In this document: piece after piece, positions 1 to 8,798 of the stretch
Position numbering within the stretch: the first letter of the stretch is position 1
How the letters are laid out: each line of letters opens with the position of its first letter
Assembly (NCBI GenBank): GCA_003417655.1
Contig: QVMW01000013.1
Coordinates: 1-64,000, forward strand
Source: Rhodobacteraceae bacterium 63075
GTDB taxonomy: Bacteria; Pseudomonadota; Alphaproteobacteria; Rhodobacterales; Rhodobacteraceae
Direction: 5' to 3'
Length of the DNA stretch: 64,000 nucleotides
The notes under the pieces: generated by a model
What the model was told of the DNA's origin: nothing
The model's database searches: none
The model's input: only the letters and a program-made list of their open reading frames with translations
Position numbers and translations under genes: made by a program

Positions 1-864
1 GTGAAACCGGGGCGATTCAGACCACGGGTCTTCAAGCTGTCCGAGACGCCTGAATATCGAGCTGATCGTGTAGCGATCCGGCGTCAGGTCCGAGGAGAAG
101 GCTTCCTCCCAGCGTATCGGCGTCGCAACCGGAGCACCGGGCCGCGCGCGCACCCCGTAGGGAGCGATCGCCGTCTGGCCAAAGGCCGTGCGAAACGTAT
201 CGATCAGAACCCGGTCGCCGCGCTTCGCCTTGCGCTGCTCCACCGTGGCAAGGCCGGGATGCGCCTCGGCGACCTCGGCCGCGATCCCGCGCGCAAAGGG
301 GCGCAAAGCGTCGACCTCGACTGAAGCGTCCAGCGGCAAGACGATATGCAGCCCGCGCGAGCCGGTCGTGGTCACGTAGCTTTGCAGATCACGCGCCTCC
401 AGCGCCGAACGCAGGGCGCACGCCACCTCCTGAACCTTGCCAAAATCGTTATCGGAGGGGTCCAGATCGAAGATCATCCGGTCGGGATATTCGGGGCGGT
501 CCGCGCGGGCAAGCCCGAGGTGAAGCTCGATGCAGCCCTGATTGGCCAGGTAGACTGCGGTGGCAGGCTCCGAGGCAAGCGCATGTGTCACGGTGCCGCT
601 TTCCTTGGGCAGCTCCGCGCGCTCGATCCAGTCCGGGAAGTGGTCAGGCACGTTCTTCTGGAAAAAGCCCCCCGCGTCGATCCCGTCCGGAAATCGCCTG
701 AGCGTCAGCGGGCGGCCGCACCAGTAGCGCAACGCTGCGTCGGCTATGCGGGCGTAATAGCGGGCAAGGTCGAGCTTGGTGATGCCGTCACCGGGAAACA
801 GCACCTTGTCGGCACTGGATATCTCGACATCGCGGCCGCTGGCGGAGACGGTCTCGGTGCTCAT
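1..864 (-). CDS. LigD polymerase (POL/primase) domain as a separate protein, C-terminus beyond window
   Basis: Encodes the archaeo-eukaryotic primase-like polymerase of bacterial non-homologous end joining, which fills or extends DNA ends with nucleotides. Visible are 288 codons starting at ATG 862-864. The metal-binding motif FDLDPSD, the SRGLH motif within TTGSRGLHIVLPL, and a third aspartate region DRVLIDTFRTAFGQ are all present in order, as in LigD POL domains. The start codon overlaps the stop of the ligase gene by 4 bp (ATGA), so the two are probably translationally coupled. In most LigD proteins this domain is fused to the ligase and phosphoesterase; here it is its own reading frame. 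The 3' end lies left of position 1. No ku gene is visible; it could lie outside the window. Confidence 0.9.
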   Translation of the reverse strand, partial: MSTETVSASGRDVEISSADKVLFPGDGITKLDLARYYARIADAALRYWCGRPLTLRRFPDGIDAGGFFQKNVPDHFPDWIERAELPKESGTVTHALASEPATAVYLANQGCIELHLGLARADRPEYPDRMIFDLDPSDNDFGKVQEVACALRSALEARDLQSYVTTTGSRGLHIVLPLDASVEVDALRPFARGIAAEVAEAHPGLATVEQRKAKRGDRVLIDTFRTAFGQTAIAPYGVRARPGAPVATPIRWEEAFSSDLTPDRYTISSIFRRLGQLEDPWSESPRFH

Positions 865-1856
865 GCGCCGGCCACTTCGCGTGTGACGTCTTCGGCAGGC
901 TTGTCCCGGCGCAGGCCGATGAAGCGCGGATGGCGCAGCTTGCCCGCAGAGGTCCATTCGGTGAACCCGATCTCGGCCACAAGGTCGGGCTTTACCCAGA
1001 GCGCCTCCTCGTCCACCTGCCCGGCGAAGGGCGAGCTCTCGCGACGGCGCGAGTCGAGCCTCTCGCGAAACGCGCTCAGGAACTCCTCGTCGAACCCCGT
1101 CCCGACCTTGCCAGCATAGCGCAGCGCGCCGTCTTCATAATAGCCCACCAGCAGCGCGCCGAACCCCTTGCGCTCTCCTTCGGGCCGGGTGAATCCGCCA
1201 ATCACGAGCTCCTGCCCGTTCGCGCATTTGAACTTCAGCCATTTGCGCGAGCGGCCATGTATATAGGCCGCCTCGGCCTCCTTGGCGATCACCCCTTCCC
1301 AGCCCTTTTCACAGGCCTGCTCATAATAGCTCTCTCCCGCCCCGTTCCGGTGCTGGGTGTAGCGCAGCGGGTCCTCGAAGCAGAAAGCGCGTTTCAACAG
1401 GGATTTGCGGCGGCGCAGCGGCTCCCCCGTCAGGTCATGCCCGTCGAGGTGCAACAGGTCGAACAGATAAAGATAGACGGCGATCCCGCTGGCACGGGCG
1501 CGCTCGGGGTCGGAGACCTGCATCCGCCCCTGCAAGCGCGCGAAACTGCTCACATCCCCGTCGAAGGCGACGACTTCGCCATCGGCCACGAAGCTCCGCG
1601 CAGGCTGACCGGCCAGCGCCTCGGCCAGCTCCGGCCAGGTATCAGTCACGTCATTGCGGTTGCGCGTCATGAGCCTGAGCCGGTCACCATCGCGGAACAC
1701 CAGCACACGCTCGCCATCGAGCTTGCGCTCGAAGAGCCAGTCCGGGTCCGAGAAGCGCGCGTCGGTCAGCACCGCGAGCATCGGCGCGCACCATTCGGGC
1801 ACCGCGCTTTCCGGCAAGCCACGCGTCATGGACGCTATGTCGGGCTCGGCATTCAC
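861..1856 (-). CDS. ATP-dependent DNA ligase domain protein of LigD type
   Basis: A 331-residue ATP-dependent DNA ligase that seals ends during non-homologous end joining. The nucleotidyl-transfer motif KLDGER places the AMP-accepting lysine near residue 45; the later motifs EGVIAK and KWLKFK are present, followed by an OB-fold-like C-terminus. The start is GTG at 1854-1856, overlapping the stop of the upstream phosphoesterase gene by 4 bp (GTGA); its own stop overlaps the polymerase start by 4 bp. The order phosphoesterase-ligase-polymerase equals the domain order of Pseudomonas-type LigD, so this is best read as the middle third of a divided LigD rather than an unrelated ligase. Confidence 0.92.
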   Translation of the reverse strand: MNAEPDIASMTRGLPESAVPEWCAPMLAVLTDARFSDPDWLFERKLDGERVLVFRDGDRLRLMTRNRNDVTDTWPELAEALAGQPARSFVADGEVVAFDGDVSSFARLQGRMQVSDPERARASGIAVYLYLFDLLHLDGHDLTGEPLRRRKSLLKRAFCFEDPLRYTQHRNGAGESYYEQACEKGWEGVIAKEAEAAYIHGRSRKWLKFKCANGQELVIGGFTRPEGERKGFGALLVGYYEDGALRYAGKVGTGFDEEFLSAFRERLDSRRRESSPFAGQVDEEALWVKPDLVAEIGFTEWTSAGKLRHPRFIGLRRDKPAEDVTREVAGA

Positions 1857-2461
1857 GAGTCCTGCTCCTCTTCGGCGATGTCGTCCAGATCACGGCCCGA
1901 CGTTACGGAGAGGGGCTCCGTCGAGACGGGGTTGCGCCTTGCATCGGCCGCGTCGTCATCCATCTTGACCAGCAGCCACTGGCCCTCGTCGTCGTCGATC
2001 CGCTGCAAGGCGTATCCGCCACAGAGCTTTTCTCCGTGAAGCCAGACGAGCGCATGGCCCGTCTCAAAGGCTTCGGCCATCGGGCGAAGCCCGTCCTCTT
2101 TCCAGGTGATGTTCTCGTAGGCACCGTGGTCCCAGATCAACACGGTCCCGGCCCCATACTCGCCCTCGGGAATCACGCCCTCAAAGCCGGCGTAGTCCAG
2201 CGGGTGATCTTCTGTTGCGATGGCGAGGCGCTTGTCGCGCGGGTCGGTCGAGGGGCCCTTGGGCACTGCCCAGCTCTTGAGGACACCGTCAACTTCCAGC
2301 CGAAAATCGTAATGCAGATTGCCGGCGTCGTGCTTCTGGATCACGAAGCAAGGGGTATCGCCGTCCTGCCCCGCGCCAGCCTCCGGCTCGCCACTGCGAG
2401 AGACATCGCGTTTCGCGCGATACTCTGCGAGCTTCTCTTCTGTTCGGTCGTTCTTGGCCAC
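1853..2461 (-). CDS. LigD 3'-phosphoesterase (PE) domain protein
   Basis: A 202-residue protein matching the PE domain of LigD, which trims 3'-phosphate and ribonucleotide ends before ligation. The family signature is clear: FVIQKHDAGNLHYDFRLE with the metal-binding histidines, then SWAVPKGPS, then EDHPLDYAGFEG and IPEGEYGAGTV. The first 30 or so residues are charged and probably flexible. The start chosen is GTG at 2459-2461 because the protein (starting MAKND) has no better upstream start; no strong ribosome site is seen. It is the first gene of a three-gene overlapping set with the ligase and polymerase genes. Confidence 0.9.
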   Translation of the reverse strand: MAKNDRTEEKLAEYRAKRDVSRSGEPEAGAGQDGDTPCFVIQKHDAGNLHYDFRLEVDGVLKSWAVPKGPSTDPRDKRLAIATEDHPLDYAGFEGVIPEGEYGAGTVLIWDHGAYENITWKEDGLRPMAEAFETGHALVWLHGEKLCGGYALQRIDDDEGQWLLVKMDDDAADARRNPVSTEPLSVTSGRDLDDIAEEEQDS

Positions 2462-2711
2462 TTGGGCAGGATATTTGAAAGTGCCACCAAGTCAAAGAAC
2501 CGGGCGATCACCCCGCAAAGCGCGGGAGCTTGCGTCCGAAGACCTTAATGAAAGCTGGCCTGAAACGACGTCGGCGGCGGCGAGACATGCGCATCTAGCG
2601 GCGGGTAGAGCTCGAACGCCTTCTTTCCGCAATGCGCTCCGATCCGGCAACACCTCCAAGAGACAAAACCGCCGTTCCAGGAAAGACCCATCGGCCTCAA
2701 GATGCTGAAAA

Positions 2712-2801
2712 TGGCGGAGCGGAAGGGATTCGAACCCTCGAGACGGTTCCCCGCCTACACACTTTCCAGGCGTGCGCCTTCGACCACTCGGCCACCGCTC
2801 C
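2712..2801 (-). tRNA. tRNA-Ser (anticodon GGA)
   Basis: A 90-nt class II tRNA. The acceptor GGAGCGG pairs with CCGCTCC, the CCA end is encoded, a long variable arm is present as expected for serine, the T arm reads GGTTCGAATCC, and the anticodon loop is CTGGAAA giving GGA. The flanks, 2462-2711 and 2802-2856, hold no gene that I can support. Confidence 0.95.
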
Positions 2802-2856
2802 GCCGCAGGGTCTATCGAAAAACGCCCCCGAACTGCAAGAGCAAAAGCGCCGGAAT

Positions 2857-3573
2857 TCAGCCGAAGTGGATATTGACGCGCCGGTTCTGCTTGCCCTTGT
2901 TTTCGATCTTGCCGAGCCTGAGCGCGCCGATCTCCGATGTCCGCGCAACATGTGTCCCGCCGCAGGGCTGCAAATCGACCTGTTCGTCCCCCGAGCCGAT
3001 CTTCACCAGCCGGATCTTTCCGCGCCCTCTGGGCGGGGCGACGCTCATGGTCTTAACGAGCGCCGGATTTGCGTCCAGCTCTTCCTCGCTGATCCAGCCT
3101 TCGGTCACCGGCAGATCGCGATCGACAAGCGCGCTGAGCGCCTCTTCCACGGCCTCCCTGTCCTCGGGCGGCTCGGGCATGAGAAAGTCCAGCCGGCTTT
3201 TCTCCGCGCCGATCTGCCCGCCGGTGACGGGCAATGGCAGGACCACCGAGAGAAGGTGAAGCGCCGTGTGCATCCGCATGTGCCTGTAGCGGCGCTCCCA
3301 GTCGAGATACTGTACGAGCTTCACGCCCACATCCGGCAGCGCCATCGGCGTGGCGGGCACGAGCACGATGGCATCGCCCTCGCCTTTCACGGCCGTCGCG
3401 ATATCCATTTCCTTGCCGTCCCAGACGATGCTCCCGCTGTCACCGGGCTGGCCGCCTCCCTTCGGGTAGAAGATCGTGCGGTCAAGCACCAGCCCCCCTT
3501 CAGGCGTATGAGCAATCACCTCGGCCTTCGCCTCGCGCGCATAGGCGTCCTCTCGAAAGAGCTGCTGTGTCAT
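2857..3573 (-). CDS. AlaX-type alanyl-tRNA editing hydrolase
   Basis: A 238-residue stand-alone relative of the alanyl-tRNA synthetase editing domain, expected to hydrolyse Ser-tRNA(Ala) or Gly-tRNA(Ala). The zinc site is recognisable as HTALH (in MRMHTALHLLS) and the later CGGTH motif (PCGGTHVARTSEIG). The glycine-rich FYPKGGGQPGDSG near residue 40 is the N-terminal signature of the medium-length AlaX group. The start overlaps the stop of the mechanosensitive channel gene upstream by 4 bp, so it is the last gene of the leftward phr-cfa-trgAB-cysK series. Confidence 0.93.
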   Translation of the reverse strand: MTQQLFREDAYAREAKAEVIAHTPEGGLVLDRTIFYPKGGGQPGDSGSIVWDGKEMDIATAVKGEGDAIVLVPATPMALPDVGVKLVQYLDWERRYRHMRMHTALHLLSVVLPLPVTGGQIGAEKSRLDFLMPEPPEDREAVEEALSALVDRDLPVTEGWISEEELDANPALVKTMSVAPPRGRGKIRLVKIGSGDEQVDLQPCGGTHVARTSEIGALRLGKIENKGKQNRRVNIHFG

Positions 3574-6077
3574 CGTCCGTCTCCACCATCTGGACTGCCG
3601 CCCTCGCCGCCGCTGCCATCTTCGGATTCCATGTCATCGCCCGTGATATGGCTGCGGCCATCGGTCGTGTTGGCGCCGGCTTCGGCCGGCCTGTCGTTTT
3701 CGTCGTCCACCTTCGGGGCTGCTTGCTGGCCGCCTGTGAGCGTTTCGGGATTGCGGATCCAGACATCGCGCTGCGCGAAGGGAATCTCGATCCCTTCTTC
3801 CGCGAAGCGCCGGGCGATCTCGTGATTCATGTCCGAATGCACCGTCAGGACGAAGTTCACATCGCGCAGGATCGCCCTGATCTCGAAATCGAGACTGTCC
3901 GACCCGAACCCCTGGAACACGATGTAGGGCTCCGGCCTGGCAAGAACCATCGGGTGTTCGGTGGCGATCTCCATCAGGATCTTCTCGATCCTGCGGGTGT
4001 CGCTGCCATAGGCGACACCAACCGGAACCGTCACCCGGCCCACCGTGTTGCTGTGCGTGTAATTGGTGACCCGCCCGCTGATCAGGTCGGCGTTCGGCAG
4101 GATCACGTCGGAGCGGTCGAAGGTCTCGATGCGCGTCGAGCGCACCGAGATATCCCGCACCACCCCGTGCGTGCCGCCGACTTCGATCCAGTCGCCCTCC
4201 GAGATCGGCCGCTCGATCAGCAGGATGATCCCGGAGACGAAGTTCGACACGATGTTCTGAAGGCCGAAACCGATCCCGACCGAAAGCGCCCCGGCGACGA
4301 TGGCAAGGCTCGACAGGTCGATCCCCGCGCTGGTTATGGCGACAAGCGCGGCCAGGAAGATGCCGACATATCCGATCCCCGCGACAAGGGCGTTCTGCCC
4401 GCCCTGGTCCATCCGGGTCTTCGGCAGCACGGTGCTCTTGAGGGCCCCCTGCAACAGCCGCGTGAGCGTGTAGCCGATGACGAAGACGATGGCGAAGGTC
4501 AGGAAATCGCCGGCGGTGATGCGCGTCTCGCCGATGATGAACCCCTCGCGCGCCTGTAGCCAGAAGCCGGAGATCCGGGCATCGCTCATGCCCCAGATGC
4601 GCAGGAATTCGGGAACCGCGATCAGGACCAGCATAAAGCCAGCCAATGTCGGGATCAGCCCCTCGCGCGCGCCTTCCGCATCACGCCGGAACAGGGCCCA
4701 GAGCTCGGCCAGAACCCGTTGCCCGAGAACAATGAGCGCTATCAGCAGGAGCGACTGGACCGTCTGGAATGTCAGCTCCATGCTTGCATTGAAGTACCCG
4801 GCCAGCAGCAGAACCGGCCCGACGATGCCGACGACCAGAAGCGCCCGCCCCATCAGCCCATACATCCTGTCCACGTAGCGCGGCAGCTCACCCTCTTCGA
4901 GATTGGCCGCCGAAACGGCTGAATGCTGGCGCAGGAGCCGCCCCAGCCGCCACAGGCAGAGCCCGGCGATGGCGACAACGGGCAGATAGACCGTGTTCGT
5001 CGCCGCCGCCGACCATTCATCGTAGCGGGCGAATTCGTCGAGCACGTATTTCAGAGCGATCATGCCCCCCAATACGACAACGGCATGGCGTCCCTTGGCA
5101 TTCTGCGCCGCATCGAGCGCGAAGCTGCGGAAGCTGCGATCATCCCGCGCGAATACGAACCCGCTCAACCAAGCAATGATCACGAAGTAGAACCCGCCTT
5201 CGAAGATCGCGTCGATCAGCGGGTCGAGCCTGAGCCCGACCATCTCGGTGAGATGCAGAGCCATCCCGATCGCAAACAGCCCGGCCAGGGCCACAAGGAG
5301 CTGCAAGAGCGACAGCGCGAAAGCCAGGAGCCATCCGCGCGCGGTCTCGCGATTGCGCACGAAACGCCCCGAAAGCGCCCTGATCCAGCGCCAGCCGAGG
5401 GCAAAGGAGACGAGCGCGAGCGAGACGAGCGCGGCGAAGGCCGGCAGGTTCTCCATGAAGGCTGCGCGCTGGTTGGGTCGGTTCCAGCCGTTGACAAACT
5501 CGTTGCGCACGCCCTGAAGGGACGACTTCAGCGCCCTGAACCCACGTGTCCAGTCACCGGGGTTGAGCGGTGACGGGCCGCGCTCAAGCAGCTTGTCGGT
5601 CTGCCGCCTCGAGAGGATCTGGTCGATCTCCCGGATCAGAACGTCGGCCCGGCTCTGGGCCACTTCCGCGCGTCTTGACGGGGCTTCAAGCTCTGCAAGC
5701 CGCGCCTTGAGCTCTTCGCGCTGCGCGGCGATGGTGTCGGGTTCCTGCTGCTCGCCCTCCCCCGGCTCCGGACCGAACGCATCGATCTGTGCCTGCGTCG
5801 CGGCGATGGTGCGGGCGTTCAACTCGCGCGCCTGGGCAAACCTGTTGCGCCAGTCGCTCAGATCATCGCGCAGGTTCTCCAGAATGGCGTCGGACGCAAG
5901 CCCCGCCTCAACGGCGTCTTCGATCCGCTCGGCGAGCTTTGTCCATGCCTCGTAGTCCGGCCCGCCATTCGCGCCATTGGTCTGCGCCTGCACAGCGCCA
6001 ATCCCGAGCGCAAGGCAAACCAGCAGCGGCAGAACGCCCGCAGCCAGCGCGCGCAAAGCTGACGAGAGCCGCGTCAT
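3570..6077 (-). CDS. Large MscS-family mechanosensitive channel with periplasmic DUF3772-like N-terminus
   Basis: An 835-residue inner-membrane channel predicted to release osmolytes on hypo-osmotic shock. A signal peptide (about residues 1-31) precedes a helical periplasmic region (about 40-190) resembling DUF3772, then many hydrophobic segments between roughly 200 and 600. The MscS core follows, with the pore-lining helix rich in Ala/Gly (AGALSVGIGFGLQNIVSNFVSG) and the beta domain containing GDWIEVGGTHG. The tail is acidic and Gly/Ser-rich and likely disordered. It overlaps cysK upstream and alaX downstream, each by 4 bp. Which of the large MscS paralog types it corresponds to cannot be settled by eye. 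Confidence 0.9.
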   Translation of the reverse strand: MTRLSSALRALAAGVLPLLVCLALGIGAVQAQTNGANGGPDYEAWTKLAERIEDAVEAGLASDAILENLRDDLSDWRNRFAQARELNARTIAATQAQIDAFGPEPGEGEQQEPDTIAAQREELKARLAELEAPSRRAEVAQSRADVLIREIDQILSRRQTDKLLERGPSPLNPGDWTRGFRALKSSLQGVRNEFVNGWNRPNQRAAFMENLPAFAALVSLALVSFALGWRWIRALSGRFVRNRETARGWLLAFALSLLQLLVALAGLFAIGMALHLTEMVGLRLDPLIDAIFEGGFYFVIIAWLSGFVFARDDRSFRSFALDAAQNAKGRHAVVVLGGMIALKYVLDEFARYDEWSAAATNTVYLPVVAIAGLCLWRLGRLLRQHSAVSAANLEEGELPRYVDRMYGLMGRALLVVGIVGPVLLLAGYFNASMELTFQTVQSLLLIALIVLGQRVLAELWALFRRDAEGAREGLIPTLAGFMLVLIAVPEFLRIWGMSDARISGFWLQAREGFIIGETRITAGDFLTFAIVFVIGYTLTRLLQGALKSTVLPKTRMDQGGQNALVAGIGYVGIFLAALVAITSAGIDLSSLAIVAGALSVGIGFGLQNIVSNFVSGIILLIERPISEGDWIEVGGTHGVVRDISVRSTRIETFDRSDVILPNADLISGRVTNYTHSNTVGRVTVPVGVAYGSDTRRIEKILMEIATEHPMVLARPEPYIVFQGFGSDSLDFEIRAILRDVNFVLTVHSDMNHEIARRFAEEGIEIPFAQRDVWIRNPETLTGGQQAAPKVDDENDRPAEAGANTTDGRSHITGDDMESEDGSGGEGGSPDGGDGR

Positions 6078-7111
6078 TCGACCTCCTCGAAGACGCTGGG
6101 AAGATCCCGCGGGGCCCGTTCGAGGAATTCGGGCACCGGCAGCTCCTTTTCACGCAGGAAGGCGGGGTTGAAGAGCTTCGACTGGTAGCGCGTGCCATAG
6201 TCGCAAAGCACCGTCACGATGGTATGCCCCGGCCCCATCTCGCGGGCCATGCGCACCGCCCCGGCGAGGTTGACCCCGGAGGAGGCCCCAAGGCAGAGCC
6301 CCTCATCTTCGAGCAGGTCGAAGACATAAGGCAGCGCTTCGGCGTCGGGTATCTGGTAGGTCATGTCCGGCGTGAAATCCTTGAGATTCTCGGTGATCCG
6401 GACCTGCCCGATCCCTTCGGCGATCGAGCTGCCTTCCGTCTTGATCTCGCCGGTCGTATAATAGCTGTAGAGCCCCGCGCCCATCGGATCGGCCAGCCCG
6501 ATCTTCACGCCCCTGGGCTGAAGCACCATCGCCGTGCCCGCCAGCGTGCCGCCCGAGCCCACGGCGCAGATGAACCCGTCGACCTTGCCCCCGGTCTGCT
6601 CCCAGATCTCGGGGCCTGTCGTGGCGACATGCGCCTCGCGGTTGGCCACGTTGTCAAACTGGTTGGCCCAGATCGCGCCGTTGGGCTCGCTCTCGGCCAG
6701 ATCTTTCGCCAGACGCTCGGAATAGCGCACGAAATTGTTGGGGTTGCGGTAGGGCGCGGCAGGCACCTGGACGAGCTCCGCTCCCGCAAGCCGCAGCATG
6801 TCCTTCTTCTCTTCGCTCTGGGTCTCGGGAATGACGATCACCGTCTTGAACCCCATCGACGCACCCACAAGCGCAAGGCCGATGCCGGTATTGCCCGCCG
6901 TGCCTTCGACGATCGTGCCGCCGGGCTCGAGCGCGCCCCGGGCAATCGCATCCTTGATGATGTAGAGCGCCGCGCGGTCCTTGACCGACTGGCCCGGGTT
7001 CATGAACTCCGCCTTGCCGAGGATTTCGCAGCCCGTCTCCTCGCTGGCCTTCCTGAGCCGGATGAGCGGTGTGTTTCCGACGGCCTCGGCCAGTTCCTTC
7101 GCCACGTGCAT
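6074..7111 (-). CDS. cysK: Cysteine synthase A
   Basis: A 345-residue PLP enzyme making L-cysteine from O-acetylserine and sulfide. The PLP lysine is K44 in NPGQSVKDRA and the phosphate-binding loop is TAGNTG at 71-76; the later GASSGVN segment is also typical. A GAGGAG ribosome site lies 8 nt before the ATG. It follows trgB by 120 bp on the same strand. In Rhodobacter sphaeroides, trgAB and cysK are loci that contribute to high-level tellurite resistance, so the order here argues for a shared role in oxyanion and thiol stress as well as cysteine supply. The C-terminal extension of about 30 residues is longer than in enterobacterial CysK. Confidence 0.95.
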   Translation of the reverse strand: MHVAKELAEAVGNTPLIRLRKASEETGCEILGKAEFMNPGQSVKDRAALYIIKDAIARGALEPGGTIVEGTAGNTGIGLALVGASMGFKTVIVIPETQSEEKKDMLRLAGAELVQVPAAPYRNPNNFVRYSERLAKDLAESEPNGAIWANQFDNVANREAHVATTGPEIWEQTGGKVDGFICAVGSGGTLAGTAMVLQPRGVKIGLADPMGAGLYSYYTTGEIKTEGSSIAEGIGQVRITENLKDFTPDMTYQIPDAEALPYVFDLLEDEGLCLGASSGVNLAGAVRMAREMGPGHTIVTVLCDYGTRYQSKLFNPAFLREKELPVPEFLERAPRDLPSVFEEVE

Positions 7112-7231
7112 CGATCTGTCTCCTCAACGCGCCTGAATGCTTACTTCTGTGCAAACTAGGCGCTTCAAGCAGCCGCGACAAGCAGATCGGCCTGCCCGGG
7201 CCGTGCTATTTTCATCTCTCCCCTGCCCGTC

Positions 7232-8344
7232 TCAGCGGCGGCGCAGCTCCTGCCTTTCAGCCTTGAGCCAGAGCAGCAGGTGCAGCAGGGGGCCGACATT
7301 TATCTCGCCGCTGCGCATCAGGGCCTCCGAGTCGCAAAAGCTCAGAACATGGGTGCGAATGTCCTCGTTCTCGCTTTCGAGGCCGCCATGCCCCTGACCG
7401 GTTTCAGGCAGGTCCGCAAGCGCGACAAAGGTATGAAAGAAGGAACTGACCTCGCCGGGCGAAGGGTAGTAATTCGCCACCGGCAGGAGCTCATCGAGCT
7501 CGATCCGTGCCTCCTCAAAGCACTCACGCCGCGCCGCAGCCGCAGGCTCCTCGCCGGGGTCGATACGCCCGGCAATCGGCTCCAATGTCCACGGGTAAAG
7601 ATCACCGCGCCCATAGGGCCCCATGCGAAACTGCTCGATCAAGAGCACCCGGTCCCGCTCCGGATCATAGGGCAGGACAAGCGCCGCATCCCCTGTCAGG
7701 AAGACCTCCCGCTCGATATCGGCGCTGTCGGTGCCCCCGAAGAGCGGATGGCTCAGCTTGAGCGTATCGGTGCGGAAGAACCCGAAGTGACTGGGGGTCT
7801 TCCTGCGCAGCGCGACATCCTCGCGGTGCAGGGCCGACCGTCGATCCGTGGGTTGCGGCGCGCCTCGGGCCAGTGCCTGCGCATGAGCACGCTGGTTGAT
7901 CGTCGCAAACCGCCGCGCGACCTCTGCCGCATCGACCTGCCCCATGAGAGACATAATCTCCCCGGCGGCGAAACGCACATAGGGCCAGTGCTCCGTGCGC
8001 CATTCCTGAAGGCTCCAAGGCTCGGCAGGCTCCCAGAGGCCTTCATCGGGAAAATAGACAAGCGCCTCCTCGCCCTGCACATCGACAGCCCGCAACCTGT
8101 AGCCGAAGCCCAGCTCATAGTGATCGAGCCGCGCGCGTTCCTGCGGCGTGACATCGTGCAAGAGCAGGCCCTCGCACGCGGTGCCCGCGCGCTCCACGAT
8201 GAGCGGAAACTCATGGCCCTTTGCGCGTGCGACATGAAAGCCCTCGAGCCTTGCCGGCTTCAGGCGATCATGGGGCACATGGCCCAGAACGATCTCCAGA
8301 AGCCCCGAATGACGAAGCGTTCCGTACAGGAAGACATGTGTCAT
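7232..8344 (-). CDS. trgB: TrgB-type fusion: gamma-glutamylcyclotransferase-like domain plus Nudix hydrolase
   Basis: A 370-residue two-domain protein. Residues 1 to about 120 look like the AIG2/gamma-glutamylcyclotransferase fold (MTHVFLYGTLRHSG, with YGTL as substrate loop). After a linker the C-terminal half carries a Nudix box, GRIDPGEEPAAAARRECFEE, like ADP-ribose pyrophosphatases. This is the architecture annotated as tellurite-resistance TrgB. I chose the ATG at 8342-8344, 4 bp after trgA stops, because the longer frame would run back into trgA. What the cyclotransferase-like half does is not shown by the sequence; the context with cysK makes glutathione or ADP-ribose turnover plausible. 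Confidence 0.88.
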   Translation of the reverse strand: MTHVFLYGTLRHSGLLEIVLGHVPHDRLKPARLEGFHVARAKGHEFPLIVERAGTACEGLLLHDVTPQERARLDHYELGFGYRLRAVDVQGEEALVYFPDEGLWEPAEPWSLQEWRTEHWPYVRFAAGEIMSLMGQVDAAEVARRFATINQRAHAQALARGAPQPTDRRSALHREDVALRRKTPSHFGFFRTDTLKLSHPLFGGTDSADIEREVFLTGDAALVLPYDPERDRVLLIEQFRMGPYGRGDLYPWTLEPIAGRIDPGEEPAAAARRECFEEARIELDELLPVANYYPSPGEVSSFFHTFVALADLPETGQGHGGLESENEDIRTHVLSFCDSEALMRSGEINVGPLLHLLLWLKAERQELRRR

Positions 8345-8348
8345 CGCC

Positions 8349-8798
8349 TCAGCGCCAACGCCGCGATGCAAACTCTGCCGCAGGCCCGAGAACAATCCCG
8401 CCGACGACGAGCGTCACGATGATGCTCGGTCGCGCCAGCTCGGCGGCATATTCGATCCCGAGCTCTATCGCCCCGATCAGCGCTTCCATCGGCCCGTCGA
8501 ACCGGCGATCGAGCGACATGTCCAGCATTTCCCAGATGGAATGAGCGAACAGGCACCAGAAAAGGGCCGCCGCCACGGATGTCAGGCCAAGCCCGATCGC
8601 CACGGAATACTGGTTGCCCACGCGCCCGCCCAGCAGGACCCAGCCGACAAGGGCGGAAATCACCACGTTGACCTCCATGAGGCGCCCGAAATTCTCGTCG
8701 GGGTCTTCGGCCAGCAGCGCATTCATGTACATGGTCGTGACAAGAAACGCCAAGGCAGCGAGGAGAATGGCTGAAACGAGGCGTGCGGCGGTTGGCAT
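8349..8798 (-). CDS. trgA: TrgA family membrane protein
   Basis: A 149-residue integral membrane protein with about four hydrophobic segments (near residues 7-25, 45-60, 68-88 and 123-142). It is identified mainly by position: immediately before trgB and cysK, the order associated with tellurite resistance in Rhodobacter sphaeroides. Its start codon directly abuts the stop of cfa upstream, and trgB begins 4 bp after it ends, so it must be co-transcribed. No catalytic motif is visible and its molecular activity is unknown. Confidence 0.85.
   Translation of the reverse strand: MPTAARLVSAILLAALAFLVTTMYMNALLAEDPDENFGRLMEVNVVISALVGWVLLGGRVGNQYSVAIGLGLTSVAAALFWCLFAHSIWEMLDMSLDRRFDGPMEALIGAIELGIEYAAELARPSIIVTLVVGGIVLGPAAEFASRRWR

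Noticed and set aside
861..2461. LigD genes as a pseudogene
   Set aside because: Every domain motif is intact and the junctions are standard 4-bp overlaps, so a split functional system is the simpler reading.
3234..4559. Long plus-strand frame (441 codons) opposite alaX and the channel gene
   Set aside because: An antisense shadow of two confidently identified genes with typical His/Arg/Pro-rich composition; many similar shadows in the window were dismissed on the same grounds.
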